64,000 nucleotides of DNA, taken from contig JBBIKS010000006.1 in NCBI GenBank assembly GCA_037445375.1, forward strand, positions 30,304 through 94,303, in the 5' to 3' direction. Position 1 is the first letter of the stretch; the number at the start of each line of letters is the position of its first letter. The notes under the pieces were generated by a model, which did not search any database, was not told the DNA's origin, and saw nothing but the letters and a program-made list of their open reading frames with translations. This DNA comes from DYHD01 sp037445375. Lineage in GTDB: Bacteria > Nitrospirota > Thermodesulfovibrionia > Thermodesulfovibrionales > Dissulfurispiraceae. The translations under genes were made by a program, and so were the position numbers. Positions 44,397-53,282 of this stretch are shown in pieces.

Positions 44397-45247
44397 AATT
44401 AAATTTAATTGATACAGTCTCTTACCTATCGGAAGGCATAGGGCAGAGGAGCTATCTCGATATCGAGAGGTTAAATATAGCCGCTGACTTCATAGAGAAA
44501 AAATTAATCTCCTTCGGGTGTGCAACCGAAAGACAGCCTTTTAATTATAGAAATAATTTATATTACAATATTATTGGCGAGGTTGAAGGCATTGAAAAGG
44601 CAGATAAGGGGATTTTGGTCATCGGGGCTCATTATGATACCGTCATTGGGACTCCCGGAGCAGACGATAATGCAAGCGGAATAGCAGGGATGCTTGAATT
44701 AGCAAGGCTTGCGGCTGCCAAACCATTCAGAAGAACAGTCAGATTTGTCGCATTTTGTCTGGAAGAACCCCCTGTATATATGACAAAAAATATGGGCAGT
44801 TATATTCATGCCAAGAGCCTCTCAGATGCAAAAACTGATGTTTATGGTATGATATCGCTTGAAATGCTTGGGTACTATTCAGACTATAATCAAAGCCAAT
44901 ACTATCCAAACCATCTCTTTAATTATTTTTATCCTGACAAGGGCAACTTTATTGCCTTTGTAGGAAATATTTCTTCAATGAGATTCACAGAGAGGGTAAA
45001 GAGTAATTTCAAAGCTGCATCATCATTTCCTGTGGAATCACTAAACTCAGTCTCGATTATTCCCGGCGTTGACTTTTCAGATCACAGGAACTTTTGGAAA
45101 TTCGGTTACCCTGCTTTTATGATTACAGATACAGGTTTTTATAGAAATCCGAACTATCATGAGTCTGGGGATACTGCCTCAACATTAAATTATGATTTAA
45201 TGGCGGAACTAGTGAGTGGCATTTGTAAGGCATTGAAAATATTATAA
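44384..45247 (+). CDS. M28-family zinc peptidase
   Basis: 287 residues. Metal-binding and catalytic blocks: IGAHYDTVIGTPGADDNASG (His and bridging Asp), FCLEEPPVY (catalytic Glu-Glu), GMISLEMLGYY (Glu) and PNYHESGDTASTLNY (last His). It is an aminopeptidase-like hydrolase. No signal peptide is obvious at the chosen start, so it may be cytoplasmic. The glutaminyl cyclase-like fold is an alternative use of the same family. Confidence 0.85.
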   Translation: MEEIKLNLIDTVSYLSEGIGQRSYLDIERLNIAADFIEKKLISFGCATERQPFNYRNNLYYNIIGEVEGIEKADKGILVIGAHYDTVIGTPGADDNASGIAGMLELARLAAAKPFRRTVRFVAFCLEEPPVYMTKNMGSYIHAKSLSDAKTDVYGMISLEMLGYYSDYNQSQYYPNHLFNYFYPDKGNFIAFVGNISSMRFTERVKSNFKAASSFPVESLNSVSIIPGVDFSDHRNFWKFGYPAFMITDTGFYRNPNYHESGDTASTLNYDLMAELVSGICKALKIL

Positions 45248-45263
45248 GATAGGTGACAATCAC

Positions 45264-45719
45264 TTGAATCTTATCAAGATAATCTCAAATTCACGGGATG
45301 AGACAGAATTTGTCGGCTATAGGCTGGGCAATATCTTGAAAAGGTTTAACAAACCGACTACAATATACCTTTTTGGAGATCTCGGTTCAGGTAAAACCGT
45401 CTTTATTAAGGGGCTGGCTGATGCCTTTGGTATTTCACCCAGAGATATCGGCAGTGCAAGTTTTGTCATAGTTGCAGAATACGAGACATCACCTCCCTTC
45501 TATCATGTTGATCTATATAGGATTGAGAGAGATGATGCGTTAGATTCCTTGGGCATATGGGAATATATTGACTCAACAGGCATCACTGCCATTGAATGGG
45601 CTGAACGACTTTCAGAAATTCCGGAAGACAGCATCAAGGTTAATCTCATACTTTTAAGCGAGGAAACAAGAGAAATTATAATAGAAGGCATAGATGAAAA
45701 AGATTGGCATAGTATGTAA
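45264..45719 (+). CDS. tsaE: tRNA threonylcarbamoyladenosine biosynthesis ATPase TsaE
   Basis: 151 residues. P-loop LFGDLGSGKTVFIKGLADAFG, switch-like SASFVIVAEYE, FYHVDLYRIE and AIEWAERL are the TsaE set. It works with TsaB, TsaC and TsaD to modify A37 of ANN-decoding tRNAs. The start is a TTG at 45264 preceded by AGGTGA. The end overlaps nadK by 26 bases. Confidence 0.93.
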   Translation: MNLIKIISNSRDETEFVGYRLGNILKRFNKPTTIYLFGDLGSGKTVFIKGLADAFGISPRDIGSASFVIVAEYETSPPFYHVDLYRIERDDALDSLGIWEYIDSTGITAIEWAERLSEIPEDSIKVNLILLSEETREIIIEGIDEKDWHSM

Positions 45720-46545
45720 ACGTGGCAAGCTCGAGGCTATTGATATATTAAGGGGTTTTATCCCATGGCTCAAAAATAAAGGTATTGAAGTTTTTGTTGA
45801 GTCTGAAGCAGCAGTCCATTTGAACGAAATAGGCGTAGAAAAGGTTCAAATGCCATCATTGGTTGACCTTATAATAGTCTTCGGCGGCGACGGCACAATG
45901 CTCAGTGTTGCAAGGCTTGTGGACGGAAAAAACATACCTATTCTTGGAATTAATTTAGGCGGACTCGGGTTTATTACAGAAATCAATAAAGATGAACTTT
46001 ATGAAGCCTTTGATATAGTGCTCGCTGGCAAGTATTGCATTGAAGAAAGAATTATGCTAAATGCCTTTGTCTATCGCAACGGTGAAAAAATCGCAGATTT
46101 CCTTGTTCTTAACGATGTAGTCATTAATAAAGGTGCAATTGCAAGGATAATAGACATTGAGATTTTTGTTAACAAAATATATGTAACTGAGTTCAAGTCG
46201 GATGGACTCATTATATCATCCCCGACAGGCTCTACTGCCTATTCCCTTTCTGCGGGTGGTCCAATACTCTATCCAACGCTTAATTGTATCATCATAACTC
46301 CTATATGCCCCCATACACTGACTCACAGATCGATAGTTATACCTGATTCCTTCACAATAGAGGCGGTTTTAGGCTCAGATAGCGAAGATGTCGTTTTGAC
46401 ATTAGATGGACAGGCAGGGTTCTCACTTACAAAAGGGGATAGAGTAGAGGTCAGAAAATCTGAGTCTAAAACTAAAATCATGATACCGCCGGGGAGGGAT
46501 TATTTTCAGGTATTAAGAGAAAAATTGAAGTGGGGCGAAAGGTAA
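45694..46545 (+). CDS. nadK: NAD kinase
   Basis: 283 residues. It phosphorylates NAD to NADP. Motifs: FGGDGTMLSVARL (GGDG), GINLGGLGFITEI, VLNDVVINKGAIARI (NE/D site) and DGLIISSPTGSTAYSLSAGGPIL. Complete and typical. Its start lies inside tsaE. Confidence 0.96.
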   Translation: MKKIGIVCKRGKLEAIDILRGFIPWLKNKGIEVFVESEAAVHLNEIGVEKVQMPSLVDLIIVFGGDGTMLSVARLVDGKNIPILGINLGGLGFITEINKDELYEAFDIVLAGKYCIEERIMLNAFVYRNGEKIADFLVLNDVVINKGAIARIIDIEIFVNKIYVTEFKSDGLIISSPTGSTAYSLSAGGPILYPTLNCIIITPICPHTLTHRSIVIPDSFTIEAVLGSDSEDVVLTLDGQAGFSLTKGDRVEVRKSESKTKIMIPPGRDYFQVLREKLKWGER

Positions 46546-46552
46546 TTCTTGA

Positions 46553-47326
46553 ATGAGAAAATTCAAAGAAGATTTAATAGCAATTCTGGAATTTTATAAA
46601 TCCTTCGGGATAGAATCAATTCCTATTGAAAATTTATCTACCCCCACAGTTGAACATTTTAATAATTCTCCAAATTCAGAAACACTCGTAACAGTAAGAA
46701 AAAATTCACCATATGTAGATAAAACTAATGCACTTCAGTTATTGCGTGATGAAATAGGAGACTGTCAAAGGTGCCGGCTCGCAAGCGGGAGAAAGAATAT
46801 AGTATTTGGTGATGGCAGTGTGAATACGGCTCTTATGTTCATTGGAGAAGCGCCGGGCAGGGATGAAGATATTCAAGGCAAGCCTTTTGTTGGACAGGCA
46901 GGGCAAATTCTTACGAGCCTGATTACTAATATGGGCAAGAAAGCGGGATTTAAGAGGGAAGATGTTTTTATTGCCAACATAGTAAAATGCAGACCTCCGG
47001 AGAACCGCGACCCACAGCCTGATGAAATTGCCTCATGCATACCTTTTTTAAATAAACAGATAGATATTATAGCCCCTGAAATCATCATTTCGCTTGGGCG
47101 TATATCAACTCACACTTTGATGGGACTGAAAATACCTCTCAATAAATTTTCTATATCCGAAGCAAGAGGCAAGTTTTTTGATTATAAAACAGACAATATG
47201 ATCATCCCTGTTATGCCCACCTTTCATCCTGCTTATTTTCTAAGAAACCCTAAAGACAAGCATCTTACATGGAGCGATGCCCTTGCGGTCTTGGAAATGT
47301 TAAACAAAATTAGGAGAAGCTTATGA
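46553..47326 (+). CDS. Uracil-DNA glycosylase, family 4 ([4Fe-4S])
   Basis: 257 residues. After a poorly conserved N-terminal ~60 residues comes CQRCRLASGRKNIVFGDGSVN, with two cluster cysteines, then the active site GEAPGRDEDIQGKPFVGQAG. IVKCRPPENRDPQPDEIASC supplies the remaining cysteines, and PTFHPAYFLRNP the DNA-binding His motif. It excises uracil from DNA. It is the thermophile/anaerobe type rather than Ung. Confidence 0.93.
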   Translation: MRKFKEDLIAILEFYKSFGIESIPIENLSTPTVEHFNNSPNSETLVTVRKNSPYVDKTNALQLLRDEIGDCQRCRLASGRKNIVFGDGSVNTALMFIGEAPGRDEDIQGKPFVGQAGQILTSLITNMGKKAGFKREDVFIANIVKCRPPENRDPQPDEIASCIPFLNKQIDIIAPEIIISLGRISTHTLMGLKIPLNKFSISEARGKFFDYKTDNMIIPVMPTFHPAYFLRNPKDKHLTWSDALAVLEMLNKIRRSL

Positions 47327-47808
47327 AGACATTATGGGCACCATGGAGAATGGAGTATATTCTTTCAGTGAAGGAAAAAGAATGCATTTTCTGCATAAAG
47401 GCATCTGAAGATAAAGATAGAGACAATTTGATTCTATATAGAGGCGATAAGGCATATGTAATAATGAATAAATATCCTTACAATAATGGACATATCATGG
47501 TTGTTCCCTATTTTCATACATCTGAAATCACTGAACTGCCAGATGATATCATCTCAGAATTGATGATTTTGACCAGATATTCCGTAGATTGCCTAAAGAA
47601 GGCATCTCATCCGGAGGGATTCAATGTCGGTATCAATATAGGGGCTGCTGCGGGAGCTGGGATTAAAGAGCATTTGCATGTCCATATAGTGCCAAGATGG
47701 GCAGGAGATACAAATTTCATGATAGTTACAGGAGATGTCAGAGTAATACCAGAGCATATATTAGATACCTATGATAAGCTCTATCCTATTTTTAATATGG
47801 TAAAATAA
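47323..47808 (+). CDS. HIT-family nucleotide hydrolase/transferase
   Basis: 161 residues. The histidine triad is HLHVHIVPRW near residue 112, with the N-terminal WAPWRMEYI and a CxxC-like CIFCIK zinc site. This architecture fits Ap4A-phosphorylase-like or AMP-hydrolysing HIT proteins. It overlaps the uracil-DNA glycosylase gene by four bases. Confidence 0.9.
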   Translation: MKTLWAPWRMEYILSVKEKECIFCIKASEDKDRDNLILYRGDKAYVIMNKYPYNNGHIMVVPYFHTSEITELPDDIISELMILTRYSVDCLKKASHPEGFNVGINIGAAAGAGIKEHLHVHIVPRWAGDTNFMIVTGDVRVIPEHILDTYDKLYPIFNMVK

Positions 47809-47838
47809 CTATTAACTTTTTCTTTGGAGGATATTAAT

Positions 47839-48300
47839 ATGAGAACAATAGAAGGCGAGCTGCAGGCGCAGGGCTTCAGATTCGGTATTATTGTCAGCAG
47901 GTTCAATGACTTCATTACTTCAAAACTTCTTGACGGAGCTCTTGATGCACTCATCAGGCATGGTGCTGATAATAATGATATTGATATAGTCAGGGTGCCA
48001 GGATCTTTTGAAATACCACTGATAGCCAAAAAGCTTGCATTAAAAGGCTCCTATGATGCAATAATTTGTCTTGGAACGGTCATAAGGGGAGCGACTCCAC
48101 ACTTTGAGTATGTTGCATCTGAGGTGTCAAAAGGCATAGCCGTAGCATCTCTCGAAACAGGCATGCCTGTGGCATTTGGTATTATAACTGCGGATTCAAT
48201 CGAGCAGGCAGTCGAACGTGCAGGCTCAAAATCGGGCAATAAGGGCTGGGATGCCGCTGTGACCGCCATAGAGATGGCGCAGGTTATTAAAAAGCTTTAA
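47839..48300 (+). CDS. ribH: 6,7-dimethyl-8-ribityllumazine synthase
   Basis: 153 residues from the ATG at 47839, eight bases after GGAGG. The upstream TTG at 47824 is part of that Shine-Dalgarno region. RFGIIVSRFNDFIT, VPGSFEIPLIAKKLA, CLGTVIRGATPHFEYVASEV and PVAFGIITADSIEQAVERAG are all present. It makes the lumazine precursor of riboflavin as a 60-mer or pentamer. It is followed six bases later by nusB, a common pairing. Confidence 0.95.
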   Translation: MRTIEGELQAQGFRFGIIVSRFNDFITSKLLDGALDALIRHGADNNDIDIVRVPGSFEIPLIAKKLALKGSYDAIICLGTVIRGATPHFEYVASEVSKGIAVASLETGMPVAFGIITADSIEQAVERAGSKSGNKGWDAAVTAIEMAQVIKKL

Positions 48301-48306
48301 AGCTAT

Positions 48307-48753
48307 ATGAAGAGAAGAAAGGCTCGCGAATACGCACTGCAATTTTTATATGCATTAGATTTTATCCAAATATCAGAGGATATAAAATCCAATGATATTA
48401 GAGAAAAACTTAATACCTTTTGGCACGAAGCTCAGGAAATGGATAGTGAGATTATCAAATTTGCTGAAAATATAGTATTAGGAACACTTGATAATTGCCA
48501 GAAAATAGACTCTATAATTCAATTAGCGGCTGAGAACTGGACTATGCTCAGGATGGCTGCGATTGATAGAAATATCCTCAGATTTGCTGCTTATGAAATC
48601 CTGTTCAAAAAAGATATCCCTCCTGCAGTAACAATAAATGAAGCCCTCGAGATCGCCAAAGCATATTCAACCATTGAATCAGCCTCTTTCATAAACGGCA
48701 TTCTTGACAAAATAGCAAAAAATATGTCTTTGGAAAAAAGCGGAACAACTTAA
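48307..48753 (+). CDS. nusB: Transcription antitermination protein NusB
   Basis: 148 residues, all-helical. RRKAREYALQFLYALDF at the N-terminus and IDRNILRFAAYEILFKKDIPPAVTINEALEIAKAYS...FINGILDKI at the C-terminus are diagnostic. It binds boxA RNA with NusE in rRNA operons. It is the last gene of the plus-strand run, followed by a dispersed repeat and AT-rich tracts. Confidence 0.95.
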   Translation: MKRRKAREYALQFLYALDFIQISEDIKSNDIREKLNTFWHEAQEMDSEIIKFAENIVLGTLDNCQKIDSIIQLAAENWTMLRMAAIDRNILRFAAYEILFKKDIPPAVTINEALEIAKAYSTIESASFINGILDKIAKNMSLEKSGTT

Positions 48754-48755
48754 CT

Positions 48756-48817
48756 CCAAAAATGCGTTTAAATCTAAAAGAGCAGGCATGTATAACCGAC
48801 AAGCCTTTGTCTTGAAA
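48756..48817 (+). repeat. Dispersed ~62-bp repeat, family D, copy 1
   Basis: CCAAAAATGCGTTTAA...GCAGGCATG...AAGCCTTTGTCTTGAAA. The reverse complement is found at 60660-60718 with about three quarters of bases matching. It lies just after nusB. No function is apparent. Confidence 0.65.
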
Positions 48818-48985
48818 AACAATAAGATTTGAGAGTGCAACTGCAATTTTTGAATTTTGAATCTTGAATTTTCTCTTCCTATCGCACTAACGCTCTGGAG
48901 TACGACCGCACTATATTATGCCTGTTATATAAAATTTCAAATGCATTTTTTGCCTTAATCAGAAAAATACAATTCTATTTCCAAG

Positions 48986-50680
48986 TCATGCCTGTTTTTC
49001 AGCTTTTAAGACCTTTGTCCATTCATCTTTTAGAGTCACGATTCTGTTGAAAACTAAGCTCCCTTCTCTTGAATCTTTTGAATCTATACAAAAATAACCT
49101 GTCCGCTCAAACTGGCAAACAGTACCAGGCTTAGCATCTGAAAGAGAAGGCTCTAAACGGCACCCTCTCAGTATCTCCAATGATTTTGGGTTAAGAAAAT
49201 CGGTGAAGTCTTTGCCTTCTTCAGTATCATCAGGTCTTTCTTTGACAAATAGATGGTCATAAAGACGAACCTCAGCTTCAATAGAATGTAATGCCGAAAC
49301 CCAGTGCAAGGTTGATTTAACCTGCCTGCCATCAGGCGCCCAGCCACCGCGAGTCTCACGGGCATAGGTGCAGTGCAGTTCGGTAATCTCGCATGTTTTT
49401 TCATCTTTAACTATCCCAACACATTTTATATAATAAGCATATCTTAGTCTAACCTCCCTGCCGACGGTTAAACGATAATACTTCTTTGGGGGGTTCTCCA
49501 TAAAGTCATCTCTTTCAATATATATAACCCTTGAAAATGGAACTTCTCTTACGCCCATTGCGGAGTCTTCTGGATTATTAACAGCCTCCAGATATTCAAC
49601 TTTATCGTCAGGATAATTCACTATCACGACCTTAAGGGGCTTTAAGACCGCCATAAATCGTGGCGCCTTTTTATTCAAATCCTTCCTCACACAATGTTCG
49701 AGCAATGCGATATCAACGAGACTTTCCTTTTTCCCCACACCAATCCGTTCCGCAAAATCCCTTATTGCTTCAGGGGTATATCCGCGTCTTCTTATGCCTG
49801 CTAATGTCGGCATCCTTGGATCATCCCATTCACCAACATAATTTTCATTGACCAGCCTTAATAGTTTTCGCTTACTTAAGACCGTATGACTCAAGTTAAG
49901 ACGGGCAAACTCAATCTGCTGCGGATGATGCACATTTAGCTCATTAAGAAACCAGTCATATAAAGGACGGTGATCTTCATACTCCATTGTGCAGATAGAA
50001 TGTGTTACGCCCTCTATCGAATCAGAAAGCCCGTGCGCCCAATCATACATAGGATAAATGCACCACTTATCACCTGTTCGATGATGGCTTTCATGTTTGA
50101 TGCGATACATTACTGGGTCTCTCATATTAATATTTCCAGAAGACATATCAATTTTAGCCCTGAGAACGCGGCTACCATCGGCAAATTCGCCGTTCCTCAT
50201 CCTTTCAAAGAGGTCAAGGTTTTCCTCGATTGAACGGTTGCGATAAGGGCTGTCTTTGCCAGCTTCGGTTAGAGTTCCTCGATACTCCCTTATTTCATCT
50301 GAGCTTAAATCGCAGACATAAGCCTTCCCAGCCTTTATAAGTTGAATTGCCCATTCATAGAGCTTATCAAAATAATCTGATGCATAGTAGAGCCTGTCTT
50401 CCCAATCGAAGCCAAGCCAGCGAACATCCTCTATGATTGAGTCAACATACTCTTGCTCTTCCTTGCTTGGATTTGTATCATCGAATCTCAGATTGCATTG
50501 TCCATTAAATTCTTGAGCAAGCCCGAAATTAAGGCATATGGACTTTGCATGCCCTATATGCAGATAGCCATTAGGCTCAGGCGGAAAGCGGGTTATAATC
50601 CTGTCGCTATATTTGTTCGATTTTATGTCATCTAAAATAATATCTTTGATGAAATTTGATTTTGATGGAATATCCTTCAT
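48986..50680 (-). CDS. glnS: Glutaminyl-tRNA synthetase
   Basis: 564 residues. RFPPEPNGYLHIGHAKSICLN has the HIGH motif (41-44), DDTNPSKEEQEYVDSI and FARLNLSHTVLSKRKLLRLV the KMSKS-like loop. The anticodon-binding beta-barrels follow. It charges tRNA-Gln directly. Many deep-branching anaerobes instead use GatCAB, so glnS may have been acquired at some stage. It reads convergently to nusB. Confidence 0.96.
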   Translation of the reverse strand: MKDIPSKSNFIKDIILDDIKSNKYSDRIITRFPPEPNGYLHIGHAKSICLNFGLAQEFNGQCNLRFDDTNPSKEEQEYVDSIIEDVRWLGFDWEDRLYYASDYFDKLYEWAIQLIKAGKAYVCDLSSDEIREYRGTLTEAGKDSPYRNRSIEENLDLFERMRNGEFADGSRVLRAKIDMSSGNINMRDPVMYRIKHESHHRTGDKWCIYPMYDWAHGLSDSIEGVTHSICTMEYEDHRPLYDWFLNELNVHHPQQIEFARLNLSHTVLSKRKLLRLVNENYVGEWDDPRMPTLAGIRRRGYTPEAIRDFAERIGVGKKESLVDIALLEHCVRKDLNKKAPRFMAVLKPLKVVIVNYPDDKVEYLEAVNNPEDSAMGVREVPFSRVIYIERDDFMENPPKKYYRLTVGREVRLRYAYYIKCVGIVKDEKTCEITELHCTYARETRGGWAPDGRQVKSTLHWVSALHSIEAEVRLYDHLFVKERPDDTEEGKDFTDFLNPKSLEILRGCRLEPSLSDAKPGTVCQFERTGYFCIDSKDSREGSLVFNRIVTLKDEWTKVLKAEKQA

Positions 50681-50809
50681 GATAACTATCTTGCCTCCTG
50701 CTATATGGTATTGACGGGTTTCAAAAAGCGGCTCTTCAATATATTACCTGATTGGTAAAGATTCACTTCATTCGTTTGGAATGACAATTTTTCAGACCCT
50801 GAAATAAAC

Positions 50810-51745
50810 TCATAACATAAAAAGTTTAGCAATAACATAGCTAATTATACAAGCCGATACAGGAGCTAAAAAAAAGTTCAGTAGGGTTTTTTTTATAAAA
50901 CTTAAATTAACAGTCCCCATGCCTTTTACTAATCCCACCCCGCTTATAGCTCCTATGATGCAATAGGTTGTGGATATCGGCATACCAAGAAATGTGAAAA
51001 GCATAACTGCGCATCCAGCCCCGAACTGGGCAGCGAACCCTGAATATGGATCAATGGCTGTTATTCCTTTTCCAATCGTTTCTATCAAACGGTAACTTAA
51101 AAAGAAGGCACCTAAAAACACAAAAAGTGCACCGAGCACAAACGAAGATGTTCTATCGAGCAGTCCTGAGTAAATTACAGGGCCTAAAACTGTAGCCAAT
51201 TCATTAGCTCCTGTATTATATGCAATCAGAAATCCGCTTATAAGCAGCAAAATCCTGAGCAATCTTTCTATCCTTACAAAAGATAGCTTAGAGATAGTTC
51301 TTTCCATTAGATTATAAATTCCAAAAGCAAAGAGAAGGGCAACGAATGGCGAAATCAGCCAGGAAAGAAGTATCTCTCCTAATTTCATATAATTGACGAC
51401 TGTTTGAAACCCCATTGCAGCCCCTGCGAGGCTTCCTATAAGAATCTGATGGATGGAAAGGGGTATTTTGAACAGATTCGAAAATATTATAATGAACGCT
51501 GATACCATAAAAGATATGCTCAATGTCGAAAGATTCACCTCGACGATATCTTTTCCTACCGTGATCATAACCTTCTGTCCATGCAGAAAAATGCCCAACA
51601 GGACGATGAAGCCAAATAAAAGGACTGCTTTTTTAAATTTTATGATGCCGCATCCTATACATATCCCAAGTGCATTGGATGTATCATTGGAGCCTATGGC
51701 AATGGCAATCAATATGCAGGCAATAATGGGGATTATTTCTATCAC
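50810..51745 (-). CDS. PiT-family inorganic phosphate permease
   Basis: 311 residues, about ten membrane helices. The duplicated signature is visible as AIGSNDTSNALG near the N-terminus and AYNTGANELATVLGP in the second half. It is a proton- or sodium-coupled phosphate (or metal-phosphate) transporter. It is followed upstream by a PhoU-like gene six bases away, the usual partner of Pit. Confidence 0.92.
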   Translation of the reverse strand: MIEIIPIIACILIAIAIGSNDTSNALGICIGCGIIKFKKAVLLFGFIVLLGIFLHGQKVMITVGKDIVEVNLSTLSISFMVSAFIIIFSNLFKIPLSIHQILIGSLAGAAMGFQTVVNYMKLGEILLSWLISPFVALLFAFGIYNLMERTISKLSFVRIERLLRILLLISGFLIAYNTGANELATVLGPVIYSGLLDRTSSFVLGALFVFLGAFFLSYRLIETIGKGITAIDPYSGFAAQFGAGCAVMLFTFLGMPISTTYCIIGAISGVGLVKGMGTVNLSFIKKTLLNFFLAPVSACIISYVIAKLFML

Positions 51746-51751
51746 AAAGCA

Positions 51752-52384
51752 CTATCTTAAACTGATTTTTATTATATTGAGATAATCACTGGCATCTTCA
51801 ATTAAATCGCTCACTCTGGTCAGATGATTTATGAAATCCGAGAGCATCTTGCCTTCCCAGAAGTTTTTAACTTCAGTATCTTTCAGTTTTTCAATGAGTT
51901 CGAATTTGATCTCATCAATATTTTTTTCATAAATCCTGATGGCAAGGCTTTTGTCTCTCAAATCCTCCCGATAAAACAGTGAATCAATGGCTTGTAGAAG
52001 CATTTCACACATTTGTGCATTAATGTTTGCGATTTCATGGCAATCAGATTTTATATCATCAAGCTTTTGATAAATATGTTTATATTCCAATGCAGCATCC
52101 TCAAGCACATCAAAGGCTTCATCTGTCATCTCAACAAATCTGAAAATATTTGGTCGTAAGAAAGGTAAAAATGCCCCTTCATATATTTGCATAATCAATT
52201 GCCTTCTGATGCTGTCAGCCTCTCTCTCCAATTCCACTATATCAAGCATGAGGTCTTTGTCACCTTTTCCAATCGCATCCTTAAAGATATATGAGGCTGT
52301 TATCAATGTCTTTATATGTTTCTTTATGTTTCCAATGACTTCCTGCTCTTTTTTGCTAGCTGAAAAAAACCTTTCAAGCACCAT
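51752..52384 (-). CDS. PhoU-like DUF47 regulator of the Pit transporter
   Basis: 210 residues, all-helical. LERFFSASKKEQEVIGNIKKHIKTL, ELEREADSIRRQLIMQIYEGAFLPFLRPNIFRFVEMTDEAFDVLEDAA is the DUF47 pattern with its metal-binding acidic pairs. It regulates the adjacent Pit permease. It overlaps the CBS-domain gene by 11 bases. Confidence 0.9.
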   Translation of the reverse strand: MVLERFFSASKKEQEVIGNIKKHIKTLITASYIFKDAIGKGDKDLMLDIVELEREADSIRRQLIMQIYEGAFLPFLRPNIFRFVEMTDEAFDVLEDAALEYKHIYQKLDDIKSDCHEIANINAQMCEMLLQAIDSLFYREDLRDKSLAIRIYEKNIDEIKFELIEKLKDTEVKNFWEGKMLSDFINHLTRVSDLIEDASDYLNIIKISLR

Positions 52385-52778
52385 AGTCCCCTCTTGCCCT
52401 CATAATTAAACAGCCGTTCATAACATCCATCAAAGAAACAATGCCTACAATCTGCATATTATCACATACAAAAACCCTTGCAATATTGAACTTCTCCATT
52501 AGATTAATTGCATGTTTGATATCCATTGCCCTGTTTACACATACGACCGGTTTAGTTGCAATCTCAAATACCTTTGTTTTGTTAAGATCGAAATTCTGCA
52601 TTATACCTTTGAACACTATATCTCTAACTGTTATCACCCCATACACATCACTCTCGTCTTTGGGTTTTACTACGAGAGACCTGAGCCTTTTATCAATCAT
52701 TTGTTCAATCGCATCAAATAATGATGCATTTGCATCAATGAATTCTATCTTCTTAACCATTATGTCCTCTACCTTCAT
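52374..52778 (-). CDS. CBS-domain-pair protein
   Basis: 134 residues, a stand-alone tandem CBS module: VEDIMVKKIEFIDANASLFDAIEQM...GVITVRDI and ATKPVVCVNRAMDIKHAINLMEKFNIARVFV...GIVSLMDVM. It probably senses an adenine nucleotide. Overlap with the PhoU-like gene suggests that it modulates phosphate transport. Confidence 0.85.
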   Translation of the reverse strand: MKVEDIMVKKIEFIDANASLFDAIEQMIDKRLRSLVVKPKDESDVYGVITVRDIVFKGIMQNFDLNKTKVFEIATKPVVCVNRAMDIKHAINLMEKFNIARVFVCDNMQIVGIVSLMDVMNGCLIMRARGDYGA

Positions 52779-52839
52779 AAATCAACCCCCAAATAATTCA
52801 TTTCATTTTTAAATATATTTGATCCAAGTTGAGCGATTA

Positions 52840-52941
52840 GTGAACCTCCCCGCAGCTTGCTGCGGGGTATCCTAAAATCTCCCCTCCCATCAAGGGGGAG
52901 GGAAGTATAAGGAAACCCTAGATTCCCGCTTTCGCGGGAAT
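52840..52941. repeat. Shortened family B repeat plus ATTCCCGC/GCGGGAAT hairpin
   Basis: 52840-52920 matches the first and last parts of the 175-bp repeat (TGAACCTCCCCGCAGC...GGAAGTATAAGGAAACCCT) with the middle deleted. It is followed by ATTCCCGCTTTCGCGGGAAT. The remainder of the 504-base gap to 53282 contains TTTATAAAC-type family A ends (52967-52999, 53098-53112) and no credible gene. Confidence 0.75.
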
Positions 52942-53282
52942 GACAACCTTTTATCTCAATGAGAGTTTATGGACAGACACTAATTAGTATCAGTTTATAA
53001 ACTTCTAATCGTCATGGGTGAGATTGTCGAACCATTATACAAAAACAAGGATTCACATCACCATTCGAGAGACTCAGAGCGACAAAAAAAACAATTTGTA
53101 AACAGACTCTTATTTGTGTCCGTTCAACCTGTTAAGAACTTCAAGGACAGGTTTCACGGAAATGACGAATTCACATATTATGCGATAATGTTATCCATGT
53201 TAAGAGCTTCTAAGCAGGCAATAAGCAATGAGTATAATACGGTAACATGTTCTATAATAAGGACTGAGATAATCTTTATAAC